Shown here: piece after piece, positions 13,188 through 23,100 of the stretch
How the letters are laid out: each line of letters opens with the position of its first letter
Numbering within the stretch: the stretch's first letter is position 1
Notes under the pieces: model-generated
Database searches by the model: none
Told to the model about the DNA's origin: nothing
What the model saw: only the letters and a program-made list of their open reading frames with translations
Assembly: GCA_963924555.1 (NCBI GenBank)
Contig: OZ004596.1
Coordinates: forward strand, 2,356,001-2,420,000
Reading direction: 5' to 3'
Origin: Crambe crambe
Lineage: Eukaryota; Porifera; Demospongiae; Poecilosclerida; Crambeidae
Length of the DNA: 64,000 bases
Program-made: the position numbers and the translations under genes

Positions 13188-16100
13188 GTAAATTGAAGGT
13201 TGTATGTAAGGGATGTGGGGAGATGTGTGTGGAGAACGTGGAAGCTAGGTAGATAGTGAAAGTCTGACCTTATAAGTGTACTGTCCTGAGCCATTGGGGC
13301 CATTGGTGTACGGATGGTTCTGCAAGATCTCCACTGCACTCCCCTCACCTTCACTCTCTTCACGACTCTTTTTCTGCAGGTGTACATACATATACATAAA
13401 CAACAACCTTCAGAGCCAGGGCCACTTTCAGAGCCACTAACAACAGGGGCACTTTCAGAGCCATTAACAACAGGGGCACCCTCAGAGCCATTAACAATAG
13501 GGGCACCTTCAGAACCACTAACAACAGGGGCACCCTCAGAGCCACTAACAACAGGGGCACCCTCAGAGCCACTAACAACAGGGGCACCCTCAGAGCCACT
13601 AACAACAGGGGCACCCTCAGAGCCACTAACAACAGGGGCACCCTCAGAGCCACTAACAACAGGGGCACCCTCAGAACCACTAACAACAGGGGCACCTTCA
13701 GAACCACTAACAACAGGGGCACCCTCAGAGCCACTAACAACAGGGGCACCCTCAGAGCCACTAACAACAGGGGCACCCTCAGAGCCACTAACAACAGGGG
13801 CACCTTCAGAACCACTAACAACAGGGGCACTTTCAGAGCCATTAACAACAGGGGCACCCTCAGAGCCACTAACAACAGGGGCACCCTCAGAGCCAGGGCA
13901 CCTTCACAGTCACTAATGATAGGGGCACCCTCAGAGCCACTAACAACAGGGGAAGTTTTTTTGTTCTATCTTTCACAATGCAGTGAAAACTTAAAGAGAA
14001 TAACCTCTCCAAAATAATATAGTGCCACCACTTCACCTCAAAGAGAGGATACACTGGTCACTGGTTAGGTACTTCCTGCATGCACTACATGTCTGACCTT
14101 GATAATTATGCAAAACAACATCAGAGAGAATTGTCATTTACTTCCTATTGCAGACATACTACTCAATGTCTGGTCCCAACACAGTGCATACTGTTCAATG
14201 TCTGGTGCCTTTAAAGTTACACTGGCACTTCCTTGTGTTGGCTCTGGAGTGAGAAACCTGCCACTTCTGTAAGAGCAAGGATTTCCAAGGAAGTTGAAAT
14301 TGTAGGAATAGGTGCTGTTGGGACATTGGAATGGCCTCATTACAGAATCATATTATCAGCACAATTCTCAAATCATTTTAATCTTGTAAACATCATTGGT
14401 GAATTATAATTTGATACATCATTGAGGCAGGCCCCCAGGCTACTTACATATGTACATGATACCCAGAGCTGGGACCACAGTTACTTAACTCTATAGATCT
14501 ATCCAGACCTGCAAGTGACATTGGAAGTATGACATACCAGAGGGACCACTAGCTATACTGAAAAATTAATATCACAGTATGTATGTATGTATGTATGTAT
14601 GTATGTATGTATGTATGTATGTATGTATGTATGTATGTATGTATGTATGTATGTATGTATGTGTGGAGTCAATGGAGTGGTTTGCACTCTGGGCTTGTAA
14701 GCGGGAGACTGTGAGATCAAGTCCCACCAGTGTCTACAAACATCTCCAAAGAGGCAAATTTTTCTTCAAATTATTAACATGCAGTGTAACAAATGCTCTA
14801 ATTGCTTTACAAGAGAGAAACTTTTATGACTACAAGCAAGTGCGTGATGGTTGAAGTCACAGGTGCCTAGCTTCGACATCATATGCACAGTCTATGAGGT
14901 CTGATTCAACTAAGAAGAATGTGATTCTGGTTACATGATTTCCTTGGGGACTTGACCTGGCTTCATACTCTCTGGCTTCAAAAGTTTGCGAAATCATGGA
15001 GTTAATAACAGGATGAGAATTTTTGAAACACCAGATGCTAGCCTGTTCTTTACTTCTTGTTAACCCATGATTGAAAGCACCCCATGGATGTTGCAGTGTA
15101 AAGTGAAAGTGCAGATTGCCGACTTTGTTGCAAACCTCATCCCTTTTGTTCTTCTTTATTCCCGTATGTGAAGATTGTGTCTCTTGTGTTATATTATAGT
15201 GACTTAATCTCTCTGTTGATTATCTATTGATTTAATCTCTCTATACACATACACTGGCCCAAGAAATTGGTTGACATGTGTTTCCTGGTGAGGGAATGTG
15301 TGGATTCCCATCCTGCAAAATTCTTTTTCGTCCATTTAGACCTACTGACCTTAGTGGCTTAGCCAGATGATGAAACATAATAAAGCAGGGTGGGAGTGGG
15401 GGAGGGCGGCAGCGGCTTTTACATGACTGAATCCATATGCTGTCTTTTGAGTCTGACACAGACATTTGATGATTTTCTGGGGAAGCACCATCGATGGGGG
15501 TAATTAAATATTAATCATAGTGGTGCCAAAGTGGGATACTTCTTTTCTGGTTCCCTTAAAAAGTGGAGGTTTTATGTTTCACTGTATTCATAAATTTGGT
15601 TCAGAGTTCACCCTTGTACATTCCAGTCATTTAGTTCAGACCTTAAGCTAAGGACTAGCTACATAGGTGCAGACTAGTCCTTAGCAGATTAGGGTAAGGC
15701 CTGAACCAAAATGTATACTGCAATGTATGAGGGTGAACTCTGAACCTATGTACAGGGCAAGAGTTTCTGTTTTGCCTACATGCTCCAAATTTGATGTTAC
15801 TATTCTCAGCTAGCTGCATATGAAAAAAACTATGTCTAGATACTAGCTTTAAAATTCATATCAAAAAACATCCGACATTTCGGCCTGATGCTCAGGCCAT
15901 GCTCCACATTTATATTTCCATGGTAACTACAAAACTAGAAATAAAAGCCTGATATTTTCCAGCCTATATAATTATCTTTTTTTCCTTTTTCCCCACCTTT
16001 CTCTGGTCAACTGTTATTAAAGAAACACTACTGTTACCATGAGGGAACCATTAAAAGAAACACTACTGTTACCATGAGGGAACTATTAAAGAAACACTTC

Positions 16101-16227
16101 TGTTACCATGAGGGAACCATGACACTGTCACTTCTCTAATTCTGCATACCTGGAGCATGTAGAGCTGTGCGATACGATATTCCTCCACTGTCAGAGGGAG
16201 AGGAATCCGATATTCCTTGATCAGCAT
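2695..16227 (-). CDS. PITPNM: PITPNM/rdgB-type membrane-associated phosphatidylinositol transfer protein, 1288 aa
   Basis: Transfers phosphatidylinositol/phosphatidic acid at ER-plasma membrane contacts. Exons (minus): 16150-16227, 13269-13373, 12803-12985, 12216-12264, 11989-12152, 11280-11444, 10498-11059, 10249-10428, 9766-9998, 8795-9067, 8179-8466, 7800-8013, 7414-7560, 6224-6403, 5806-5972, 4722-4841, 4380-4499, 4163-4311, 3580-3729, 3043-3229, 2695-2847; total 3867 nt, all phases agree. The start MLIKEYRIPLPLTVEEYRI is the family N-terminus. PITP domain is residues 1-248 (ends IERFIHD...RAHRQAW). A canonical FFAT motif EFFDAKE (about 430-436) would bind VAP at the ER. The DDHD region spans about 590-996 (CLIGDCMGS, FFTFGSPLG, YWEAKELVSFILRQ). 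LNS2 is about 1080-1240 (VVFSVDGAL, GYLIIYISGR); its DxDxT is degenerate, as in the family. Introns 10 and 20 start with GC. Human homologues have 974-1349 aa. The last exon's end is the least certain part. Confidence 0.93.
5003..5494. mobile_element. Tc1/mariner-pogo (Tigger-like) MITE with TA target duplication
   Basis: Terminal inverted repeats read CAGTAGAACCTCGATTATCC at the left and GGATAATTGAGGGTCCACTG at the right, flanked on both sides by TA (5001-5002 and 5495-5496). This end sequence and the TA duplication are typical of pogo/Tigger elements. The 492-bp interior has no transposase frame. It includes a 20-G run at 5125-5144. Lies in a PITPNM intron. Confidence 0.75.
5515..5666. mobile_element. 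Short hAT-like MITE
   Basis: Ends CAGGAGAGTAGCTAGG and GGTAGCTACTCCTCTG are imperfect inverted repeats beginning CAG, and TGATC is present on both flanks. About 150 bp, non-coding, in a PITPNM intron. Confidence 0.45.
6440..6830. repeat. Polypurine (GGA/GAA) minisatellite tract
   Basis: About 390 bases almost purely A and G on the plus strand, built from variants of GGAGGGAAGGGAGAAGGTG in units of roughly 20-30 bp. It lies in PITPNM intron 13, so the transcript carries it as a polypyrimidine tract just downstream of exon 13's donor region and upstream of exon 14. Long reading frames in all purine phases are composition artefacts. Confidence 0.9.
6998..7209. repeat. Two-copy 106-bp tandem duplication
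   Basis: The segment beginning AGCTAACACTACTGCTTG at 6998 is repeated from 7104 with only a few differences (for example AAAACAAG versus AAAATAAG). Non-coding, in PITPNM intron 13. Confidence 0.9.
7350..7440. repeat. Duplicated 3' edge of a PITPNM exon
   Basis: On the minus strand the last bases of exon 13 plus its donor (GGCTTTCCCCACTG, then GTAAGTATA) are repeated about 48 bp into the intron, where the donor reads GCAAGTATA. Using the second donor would put an in-frame TAA into the transcript, so the first donor is the functional one. Confidence 0.8.
8570..8790. repeat. Minisatellite of about 45 bp next to a GC-AG donor
   Basis: Four to five imperfect copies of a unit containing TTTTTGGCCTATCCACACA and AATTAGACCTGCCTGCC. 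The array begins immediately intronic of PITPNM exon 10, whose donor is GC rather than GT, so the array forms the 5' part of the intron as transcribed. Confidence 0.85.
9131..9222. repeat. (GT)n-(GTAT)n microsatellite
   Basis: A GT dinucleotide run passes into a GTAT tetranucleotide run. It is followed at about 9222-9270 by a tRNA-like segment that recurs at 14660. PITPNM intron 9. Confidence 0.95.
9384..9549. repeat. Interrupted (GTAT)n arrays
   Basis: Tetranucleotide runs at 9384-9440 and 9527-9549 separated by about 85 bp with the self-complementary ends TTGCTG and CAGCAGCAA and a (GAA)n run. PITPNM intron 9, non-coding. Confidence 0.9.
9556..9699. mobile_element. Small MITE with GGGTTCTCCCCA ends
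   Basis: Left end CAGGGTTCTCCCCA and right end TGGGGAGAACCCAG form an inverted repeat around a 120-bp non-coding interior. Embedded in a (GTAT)n array. A lone copy of the same end (CAGGGTTCTCCCCATAA) occurs at about 32245 in a VPS33A intron. Confidence 0.65.
9701..9759. repeat. (GTAT)n microsatellite
   Basis: Perfect tetranucleotide array, intronic and within 10 bp of the donor of PITPNM exon 9. Confidence 0.95.
11201..11268. repeat. (ATAC)n microsatellite
   Basis: Tetranucleotide array just downstream of the donor of PITPNM exon 6 (minus strand), so it reads (GTAT)n in the transcript. Confidence 0.95.
11480..11958. repeat. Polypyrimidine (CCTCC/CTCTC) tract
   Basis: About 480 bases almost entirely C and T on the plus strand, with the recurring unit CCACCTCCTTCCCACCTCTC. 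It lies in PITPNM intron 5 and would be polypurine in the transcript. Open frames across it on both strands are compositional. Confidence 0.92.
13000..13182. repeat. (GA)n-rich simple repeat
   Basis: GGA/GAA-rich sequence passing into an uninterrupted GA dinucleotide run around 13120-13181. PITPNM intron 2; polypyrimidine in the transcript, 15 bp or more upstream of exon 3's acceptor. Confidence 0.93.
13411..13952. repeat. 27-bp minisatellite, about 20 copies
   Basis: Unit GGGGCACCCTCAGAGCCACT plus AACAACA, repeated about 20 times with few variants. It lies in PITPNM intron 1, about 40 bp from exon 2. Because 27 is divisible by three, the array is open in all frames that lack stops and gives misleading 9-residue repeat proteins. 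Confidence 0.95.
14577..14740 (+). repeat. (ATGT)n array joined to a tRNA-like segment (SINE candidate)
   Basis: An 85-bp (ATGT)n array is followed by GAGTGGTTTGCACTCTGGG and, 25 bp on, TGAGATCAAGTCCCA. The latter resembles a Pol III B box. A second copy at about 9222-9262 has GAGTGGTTTACACTCAG and TGAGATCGCGTCCCA after the same type of array. Two diverged copies with the same internal spacing suggest a tRNA-derived SINE; a complete cloverleaf is not evident. Confidence 0.4.
15599..15746. mobile_element. Palindromic MITE-like element
   Basis: Left arm begins GGTTCAGAGTTCACCC and right arm ends GGGTGAACTCTGAACC, and the inner arms share CTAAGGACTAG. Arms of about 60 bp flank a short loop. Non-coding, in PITPNM intron 1. 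Confidence 0.65.
16010..16125. repeat. Three-copy tandem repeat of about 41 bp
   Basis: Three near-identical copies of a unit containing AAACACTACTGTTACCATGA. It ends about 25 bp downstream (transcript sense) of PITPNM exon 1's donor. Confidence 0.85.
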
Positions 16228-16808
16228 ACCTTTTATAATTCAAAGATAGGGAAATCCTGCTACAATATAGCTACTAAAAGTATTCCTGTTATTATTGTTA
16301 TCTTTATTTATAACTGATTACAGCAGCACGATTAGCTACAGTACAACCAAGCTAACTAGCTAGCTAGCTAGAATCCTGCATGCTATTCCTGATCTGTGCG
16401 ACGAGGATACATGTGCTAGAGCATTATGGCTAGAGCCTACTCACCTGTTGCTGGGTTGATCCTTTAAACGTTGTGAAGATAGACCTAGATTTTTTACAGC
16501 CGAGGGCCCAGATTGTCATCCAACCACATCATAAGGAAATGGTCGCTCGATTTATTCCATAATAATTAATTATAATTATCCGGGATATAACGTAACGTCA
16601 CGTCACGTCCTAGTCTAGTTCCGAACTAGTTTGGGGATTAGGAAATATCCAGGATGTTGACACATCATGTCTTAATCATTGTCTTAGAACTGAAATATTG
16701 TAGTTAGTAACTTCACTAATATTAATGTCGATACCTAGCAACACGAAATAAAATAATAATATATATAAAATATTATTTATTATCGTTATTATATAAAATC
16801 TACAGTAG
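16228..16808. other. Promoter/5' region of PITPNM, 3' flank of PRR11-like gene
   Basis: No gene. Contains the PITPNM 5' region read on minus. A cluster of ACGTC words lies about 360 bp upstream of the PITPNM start (listed separately). Confidence 0.6.
16589..16610 (-). promoter_or_regulatory. Putative CRE/ATF half-site cluster upstream of PITPNM
   Basis: The plus strand reads AACGTAACGTCACGTCACGT, giving repeated TGACG half-sites on the minus (gene) strand about 360 bp upstream of the start codon. TGACG is the core of CREB/ATF sites. Function is inference only. Confidence 0.35.
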
Positions 16809-19383
16809 CTATGGACTGAGGTTTGGAGAGTGGACATTTTTGAATTTATCAACAAGCTTTTGATTAAAGTAGCGATGATTTGAATTGAGCTTTGTTTTTG
16901 GTAATCCAGCTAGTGGTGTTCCACCTGGAGATCTGAATCAAGAGAAAATAATCATATGAAATATATTTTTGGCAGTGTCAGAAGCAGCCCTATTTTTGGA
17001 AGGGGGAGAAGTACTACAGTGCACAAAGTTGAAGTCAACATTTATATATCAGTCAGAGTTGAACCCCAACCACTACTGTTACTAAGGATTTCATGAGGTG
17101 ATTGGTGAGTTAATTACCTTTCTTTTATTCTACGCAGCGTTCTCTTGCCACAAGGGTCACCAAGTTCATGCATAACTTCTTGGAATGGATTGCACTTTGC
17201 AGGCCTATGGGAATGCAAAAGTGTGATTATGGTTTCCATGATAGATAAAATCTATAAATTTTGGAATTTAGGAAATTAGCATACAGACAGAGTTTACCAA
17301 CAATTTTGCCATCATCAATCTCCTTTTTTTCCACAAGAATCAGTTTATTCTGCACCTACTGAGTGTGGCCAAAGGAAAATGGCATTTTGCCCATCACTCC
17401 ATAAGCTTTGAAAACAAATGGACTTATGACAGATTAAGAGCCTACCATAATAACTGATCAATGAGTTCACATAACAGTTAATGGTTTCTGGTACACTGTG
17501 TTATACACTGCAGGCATTATAATTATAACACCTATCTTGATACCTTTGTTTCTTGGTGTCAGGCTTATTCACGGAAAACGTTTTTAACTCACGTCTCTAC
17601 AATAATTGAGACAGATAAGATTTTATTATTTGAGCATCCATAATCATACTGCATAACTCACTCTCAACTGCATGGTGGCCGTGGAGGTAGGAAGTGGTTT
17701 GGTGGAGGTAGGAAGTGGTTTGGTGCTGGATGGAGGGGGAGGTGGGGGAGGAGGAGGAGGTGGTGGGGGATCAGATAAGGTAGGAGGGGGTGGTGGTGGA
17801 GGTGGACCACATGAGAGAGGGGGAGGAGGATGGTGGGATTTTGAATGCAAATGAGCCTGAGGCGTGGACCATTTTCGTTTGTCTCGTAGTCTCTTCTCGG
17901 CCAGTCTTTTAGAATATCTTCTTCCCTTGGAATCTATTTAATAGATTTGGGTGTTTTGACAGACTCTGCCACATAGGCTTAGATTATGCTCAAGATTTCT
18001 CCAGTTATTCTATTCCACAATGCTCCCTATTATTCCCTCAAATGCACCAATTATTCCCACTATTATTCTTAAATAAGCTAATGATTATGCTTCCCCAGTC
18101 CACCAGCAGCAGAGCTGAAAGTAGCTTAGCCATTGCCATAAACTAACAACTGCATGTAGTTGTCCCGGGACAGTCCTGGGATACTTAGTGTCTGGGGATT
18201 GTGGAGTCCCCACCATTGGGACATCCCGGGATACTTAGTATCTGGGGATTGTGGAGTCCCCACCATAGGACAGTCCCAGGATACCTGGGATACTTAGTAT
18301 CTGGGGAGTGTGGAGTCCCCACCAGGATACTGGGATACTTAGTCCCCACAATGGGAGTAATTTTGGAAATAATTGGGACTTCCTGGAATCAAGCATAATG
18401 CCAGAATAATGGGGCATATTGTGAGCATAATTGGAGCTGCTGCAAGCCTGAAAACAAACTCTCTACTGCCTGAGGTAGTTTCTTACTACACTGTGACAGT
18501 GTCTAGCTATACCTAAGACCTGAATCATGAATCCGTGATAGTATACTTGAGAAAAGTAAGCAAAACATTGAAAGCTGTTATGTTAGTATACTTGAGAAAA
18601 GTAAGCAAAACATTGAAAGCTGTTATGTTAACCGCATATAAAATGTACAAGAGATGTAAAATTCAATTAAGTATAATTCAGGAACAAAGTGGTACATGGT
18701 GTATAAGTTTGATTTAAAAGCCACATAAATCTCCAGATTAAGAGCTTTAGAATGATACCAATAACTCCGTTTTGAATTTTTGCTCCATAAGACCCCTCTT
18801 CTCAAGTACTATCACATCTACCTAAGCCTACTGCCACACCTTGAGAATAGTCAAAAATCTTAACCATATCAGTAGTCATCTTTTCTATCTCCTTGCTGCA
18901 CTCTTCTTCAGAGACACGTAGTGAGTCAGGTCCAGATATTAAGGTACGCAATTTTACCTGTAAAAGATATGCATCATATCAAGGAATGTTATGCGAGAAT
19001 AATTTGGCCTTGACCGCAACTATTCATTTTGCTGCATAGCCTACTGTGCTCTAATTAGAAGTTAGACTCTATAGCTACACTAACAAAATTCTCATAAATC
19101 AGTTTAGCCACTATGCATGGTGAAATCAGTGATGATCTGACTGAAATAAGCCGAATACCTTTATATATGACAATAATCCAGCATTTTGCTCCTCTTGTAT
19201 TTTCCTCCGAGACATGATCCTACGATATAAAGCAGGGTTTGTTTTTAAGTATTGGATGAGACTTTCCAATCCTTCCTCCGTGCTTCTAACTGACTGGTCC
19301 TCATACTCCTCCATACTTAATCTTGAACAGAATACCTTACTGACAGGGGGAGGAGAGTCAAATTCCTCCATACTTTCAGCCAT
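16809..19383 (-). CDS. PRR11-like proline-rich protein, 272 aa
   Basis: Exons (minus): 19159-19383, 18840-18957, 17669-17933, 17118-17204, 16809-16932; total 819 nt and phases agree, though the exon 3 donor (CA|GTTGAG) was chosen for frame over a stronger nearby GTGAGT. The N-terminus (MAESMEEFDSPPP) is acidic and helical. Exon 3 has a basic stretch followed by a polyproline block of about 50 residues. The last exons encode LRRIKERSPGGTPL and a basic C-terminus ending NVHSPNLSP. Polyproline followed by RSPGGTPL near the C-terminus is what I recall of vertebrate PRR11, a cell-cycle protein, and the promoter carries cell-cycle elements. Human PRR11 is about 360 aa, so this is shorter. Identity is an inference from memory; otherwise it is an unassigned proline-rich protein. 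Confidence 0.6.
18159..18350. repeat. Tandem repeat of about 60 bp inside the hAT MITE
   Basis: Three to four copies of a unit holding GATACTTAGTATCTGGGGA and TGTGGAGTCCCCACCA. The GTGGAGTCCCCAC part is itself palindromic. Confidence 0.85.
18535..18815. mobile_element. Second MITE nested in the hAT MITE
   Basis: Ends GTGATAGTATACTTGAGAA and TTCTCAAGTACTATCAC are inverted repeats. The left end contains a two-copy 45-bp tandem duplication beginning GTATACTTGAGAAAAG. Absent from the sister element at 30852-31280, so it is a later insertion. Confidence 0.7.
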
Positions 19384-20135
19384 GGCGAAAGATCGTATTA
19401 AAGGAATACCTGATATCGCTATCACAATATTATGCACTCTATTCTCTAATTAGGGCGCTGGCGGGTTCTTTTGGCGCCAAGTTTTCAAATAGTTGATGAC
19501 GCGTCGACGTTACCCAATCAGATTGCGTAGAGGCACGTGTGAGACGTGAATAGTATAGTCCTGACAACGGTCGGGGAAGGAACTGTGTGTTCTCGTCAAG
19601 GCGTGTTCCAGGCTGTGTAAGGTGGCTCAGTCAGCCGCTGCGGAGTCAATTTCGGTTATTTGTTTCAGCAGGGACAGTATAAGATCTAAAAGATTGTTTT
19701 AATACTCCCTCAAGAAAAAAGAACAAGAAACTCGACTCTGATAGTATCATACAGAAGAGGGATAATTGCTGGGAAGAAAGTATCATAGTTATATCAGTGC
19801 CAAGTGCTTCAAGCCTACCTGTTTTACTTATCTTGTGAGACTTGAATTTCATAAGGAAAAAGGAAGATATACATCATTTTCATTTATCTTTAGCAGTACA
19901 ATATGGCAAATGTTTAAACCAATGGAGCGTTTGAAAGGAGGAATCAGCATTGCAATTTCAGGCAGTGCCTTTTCAAGTAACAGAAGACGTACTCACAACG
20001 ACGACTTTTCACGAAAACGACCCAAAATCACCCAAGGACTTTCTCGATTCCAGAAGAGAAAGTATACTTCATCAGTGCATCCAGCAACCAAAACCATTTA
20101 CATGTACCACGTCTTATCATACAAAGAGCTCAATC
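19384..20135. promoter_or_regulatory. Bidirectional promoter of PRR11-like gene and RNF10
   Basis: The two genes are head-to-head here. Near the PRR11-like start are an E2F palindrome TTTTGGCGCCAA (19469-19480), a CHR element TTTGAA on minus (19484-19489) and a CCAAT box (19514-19518). Seen from PRR11, the order is inverted CCAAT, CHR, E2F, then ATG, which is the layout of cell-cycle (NF-Y/MuvB/E2F) promoters. The right part is probably RNF10 5' UTR; an in-frame stop at 19932 precedes the RNF10 frame. Confidence 0.6.
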
Positions 20136-23100
20136 ATGTGCGACAAGCTTCAAGCCTCCAAAGATGGCAGTGTGGATTTGTGTCACAGCCGCTTTGCTGA
20201 GTACAGTGCTCAGTCTGTAAAGCAACAGTATAGTAGTAACAATATTATATATAGTAGCAGAAAACAGAGGAAATACTATGGTAAAGGTGAGTTAATATTC
20301 GGAATGTTTACTCCCACTAGCCCTTGTTAAATTAATACTAATGAAATTCGTGTTGTCCCACCCACTCTAAATGTTATTCATGTTAGTTTTGGCATGTGAT
20401 CCCATTTGTAATACTTTCAGATAAGAAAAAGAGATCTGATTCTAGTTGGTTGGGCAAGCCATGTCCACCTGCTGATGAACAAGACTTTCGATCCCGCCGT
20501 GATCAACAAAAGCATGAAGGTGATGGTGGCTACCAGGGTCAGAGGTGGCCCAAGCAGACCAGGGGGAGCGAGAGACGAGGAAGTAGAGAAGTGAATGAGT
20601 ATGCTGAGGTATGCATAGTGTTAACAAGTTCACTTAAGGTCCCCTTTCCCCCCCTTAAATTTCATCCCCCTCCTCACTTGTGCATAATAGTAAGGTTCTG
20701 TTGTTTCTGTGTAGACTTCTCCAAGAAGTGAGCTATCTCGTCGATTACCTAAGGGTAATAGTGGGAAGAAGAAGCTTCCGCCCACTTCACTCAACCACCT
20801 CCTCAACTTCACGATAAGCTCTACAGAAGGGAGGCATACTAGAGGAGGGATGGAGAGAACGCCTGCTAGGCGTAGGAGAAGGACCATCAGCCATTCTTAC
20901 AATAAAGAAGAATTCCTTCAAGCCAAGTGAGTATATAACCTTCATCTTTTGAATGCTATGAAACCTCTCCTTAGTTTCATTTGTGTCCTCCTATATTGAT
21001 CAGTGGGGGAAATGGTCTCAATTTTGTTTACTTCCTGTATAGTTGTCAGTTTGTGGTGTCAACGTGTGGCGACTATTCCATCCACTTTGCAGACCCTGAT
21101 AAATTAGTGGAATGGGAATCCATTCAGCAAGTGGTAAGTCTTTGAAATAGTTGTATTCAGGCCCATGATAAATTTTTTATGTCCTTCCCCAGAGACTATT
21201 TTGTCATGAAATTCCTTCTTGTCCAATTTGTTTGTTCCCTCCAAGAGCAGGTGAGTGATGATCTATATTATGTTACTAATACTACACTGTGACTATAACC
21301 TTTTGCAGCTAAGATTACTCGATGTGGTCATGTTTACTGTTGGTCTTGCTTATTGCATTACCTCTCATTGGTCAGTGTTATTATTATAGAAAGTTGCTCC
21401 TTCATGTAATAGAAAACCCCAAGATTCTAGAATTGTATTAAACACTACTGCATTATCATTCGTAGGGAGAAAAGAAGTGGAGCAGATGTCCTATTTGTAA
21501 TGAGTCAATATATAGGAAGGACATTAAGAGGTTAGCGAGTGTAGCTGTGTAATTATCATTGTAATAATTATTTTACTGAATGTGTAACTAACAGTGTTGC
21601 AGCATTATCAAGTCCCCAGTACAAAGTGGGAGATACCATCACTATGAAGCTAATGATTCGAGAGAAGGTATAATAATTATAAAGCTGTGTTGTCATGTCA
21701 TAACTGTTAATAATGAATAGAGGGCAACACAAGTGTTTCCTAAAGCAGAGTGGAATAACAAGAAGAGTGAAATCATAACAATTGAAGGTGTGTGATGTAT
21801 GATGCTGTGAAGTGGTTATGTTTTTCATCTTTTTTTTTTTTTTTTTTTTTTTCCTTCTTGGTATGTAATTTAGATTCATTAGTCAATCAGTTTGCAAAGC
21901 TGCTCTCGGCCACTCCAGTGCAGGTGCTCTCTCTCATTATTGGCCCTGAGAGGAGGGCCCTGGAAGCTCAGCTAGCCGGACTTGGAAAGGATGAGGCATC
22001 TGAGGAATGCTTCATTCAGACAGCACTGGAAGATCTCAAGGTAATTCTATTTATGTCATGCACAGGCCACATGTGACTATTTCACTTTTTCAGATCAGGG
22101 AGTCAGAGTTAACACAGACACATACTGTATACTCGCAAATTGAAAAGCTCATTCCTGTTCCTGGTATATATGCTACTTCAGTATCTCCTAACACATTTTA
22201 TACCAGAAAATTTTACTTGGCCTCAGATGATCTGCCAGTTCTTCCCCCTACCCAATGCAAGTCTCCTAATTTGACTTGGACAGCCTTCTCAGACCAATAC
22301 TTTGAAGGTGGATTTGAGCCTCCATTTTCAGAACCTGAGGACTCAGAAGATAGCAGTCAATCTGTGGACGGGGACTGTGAGAAATCTAGGGAGGTGGTGA
22401 CTCTGCCTGAATCCCCTAACTCTTTGGACATTGATGAGGAAAATTCGCTGGACACATCACAAAGTAGCCAGAGGTATGTTAATATCGTGTGTGGAATTGG
22501 TTTTATGTGGCGCACTATCTCATTGCCATTAGTACAGTTTCTCTTGGTGCTAGTGGTTAGTTTATAGTGCTAAAATGTACATGGGCTTTCTTTCACTATC
22601 GAGTGCATTTGAAGCTGTGCATGTGGGTGCACATTTGTAGAGAAGGGCCACAAGGTAATATTTAAATGCACAATTTCATACTGAGTGGTTCGTAATGGAC
22701 ACCTCCTTCATCTCTTGAATATTGAATAATAGTTCACCCAAGAGTGTTACGTCTGAAGGCAGTGCCAATGATGAGACCTTACCAAATTATTTGTCAAACC
22801 AGAAGGACCTGATTTATTTTTATCAAGGTAAGAATAAAGTTATTGAATGTGCATACTGCATGTATCACTTTCTTTAATAGCCTCAGATGGTCAACACCTT
22901 TACATGCATCCAATCAGCACAAAATGTCTGGCTAAGGTGCTTACGAGTTCTTATAAACATAGAGTAATATGTATATATGGTGTAGGAATATAATGGCTTG
23001 GAGAACTGTCCAGAGGAAATCACTGCAACTGTGATAGAAATGGAACAGTTCACTATGTCTGAGGTATTCACTGCTCCATGATTTTTTCTGGTCTATGTGA

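Larger units (their letters stand above)
17974..18830. mobile_element. Composite hAT MITE with 8-bp target duplication
   Basis: Ends TAGGCTTAGATTATGC and ATCTACCTAAGCCTA are inverted repeats and the flanks carry a perfect 8-bp duplication CTGCCACA (17966-17973 and 18831-18838), as for hAT elements. The left half matches the related 30852-31280 copy directly, while 18355-18525 matches it in reverse complement. A 60-bp tandem array and a second MITE are inserted inside. The right duplication lies within the first 10 intronic bases of PRR11-like exon 2's donor. Confidence 0.85.

Noticed and set aside
13314-13916. 200-aa repeat protein with a 9-residue unit
   Set aside because: 27-bp intronic minisatellite; a stop-free unit divisible by three gives long frames on both strands without a start or splice context.
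14660-14740. Functional tRNA gene
   Set aside because: B-box-like sequence is imperfect and no full cloverleaf or acceptor stem could be drawn; kept only as a SINE candidate.
18201-18398. Short Pro/Gly-rich frames
   Set aside because: Translations of the 60-bp array inside the composite MITE.
19766-20200. 144-aa frame overlapping the RNF10 start
   Set aside because: Different frame from the RNF10 exon, which continues into exon 2 in phase; starts with TTG, not ATG.
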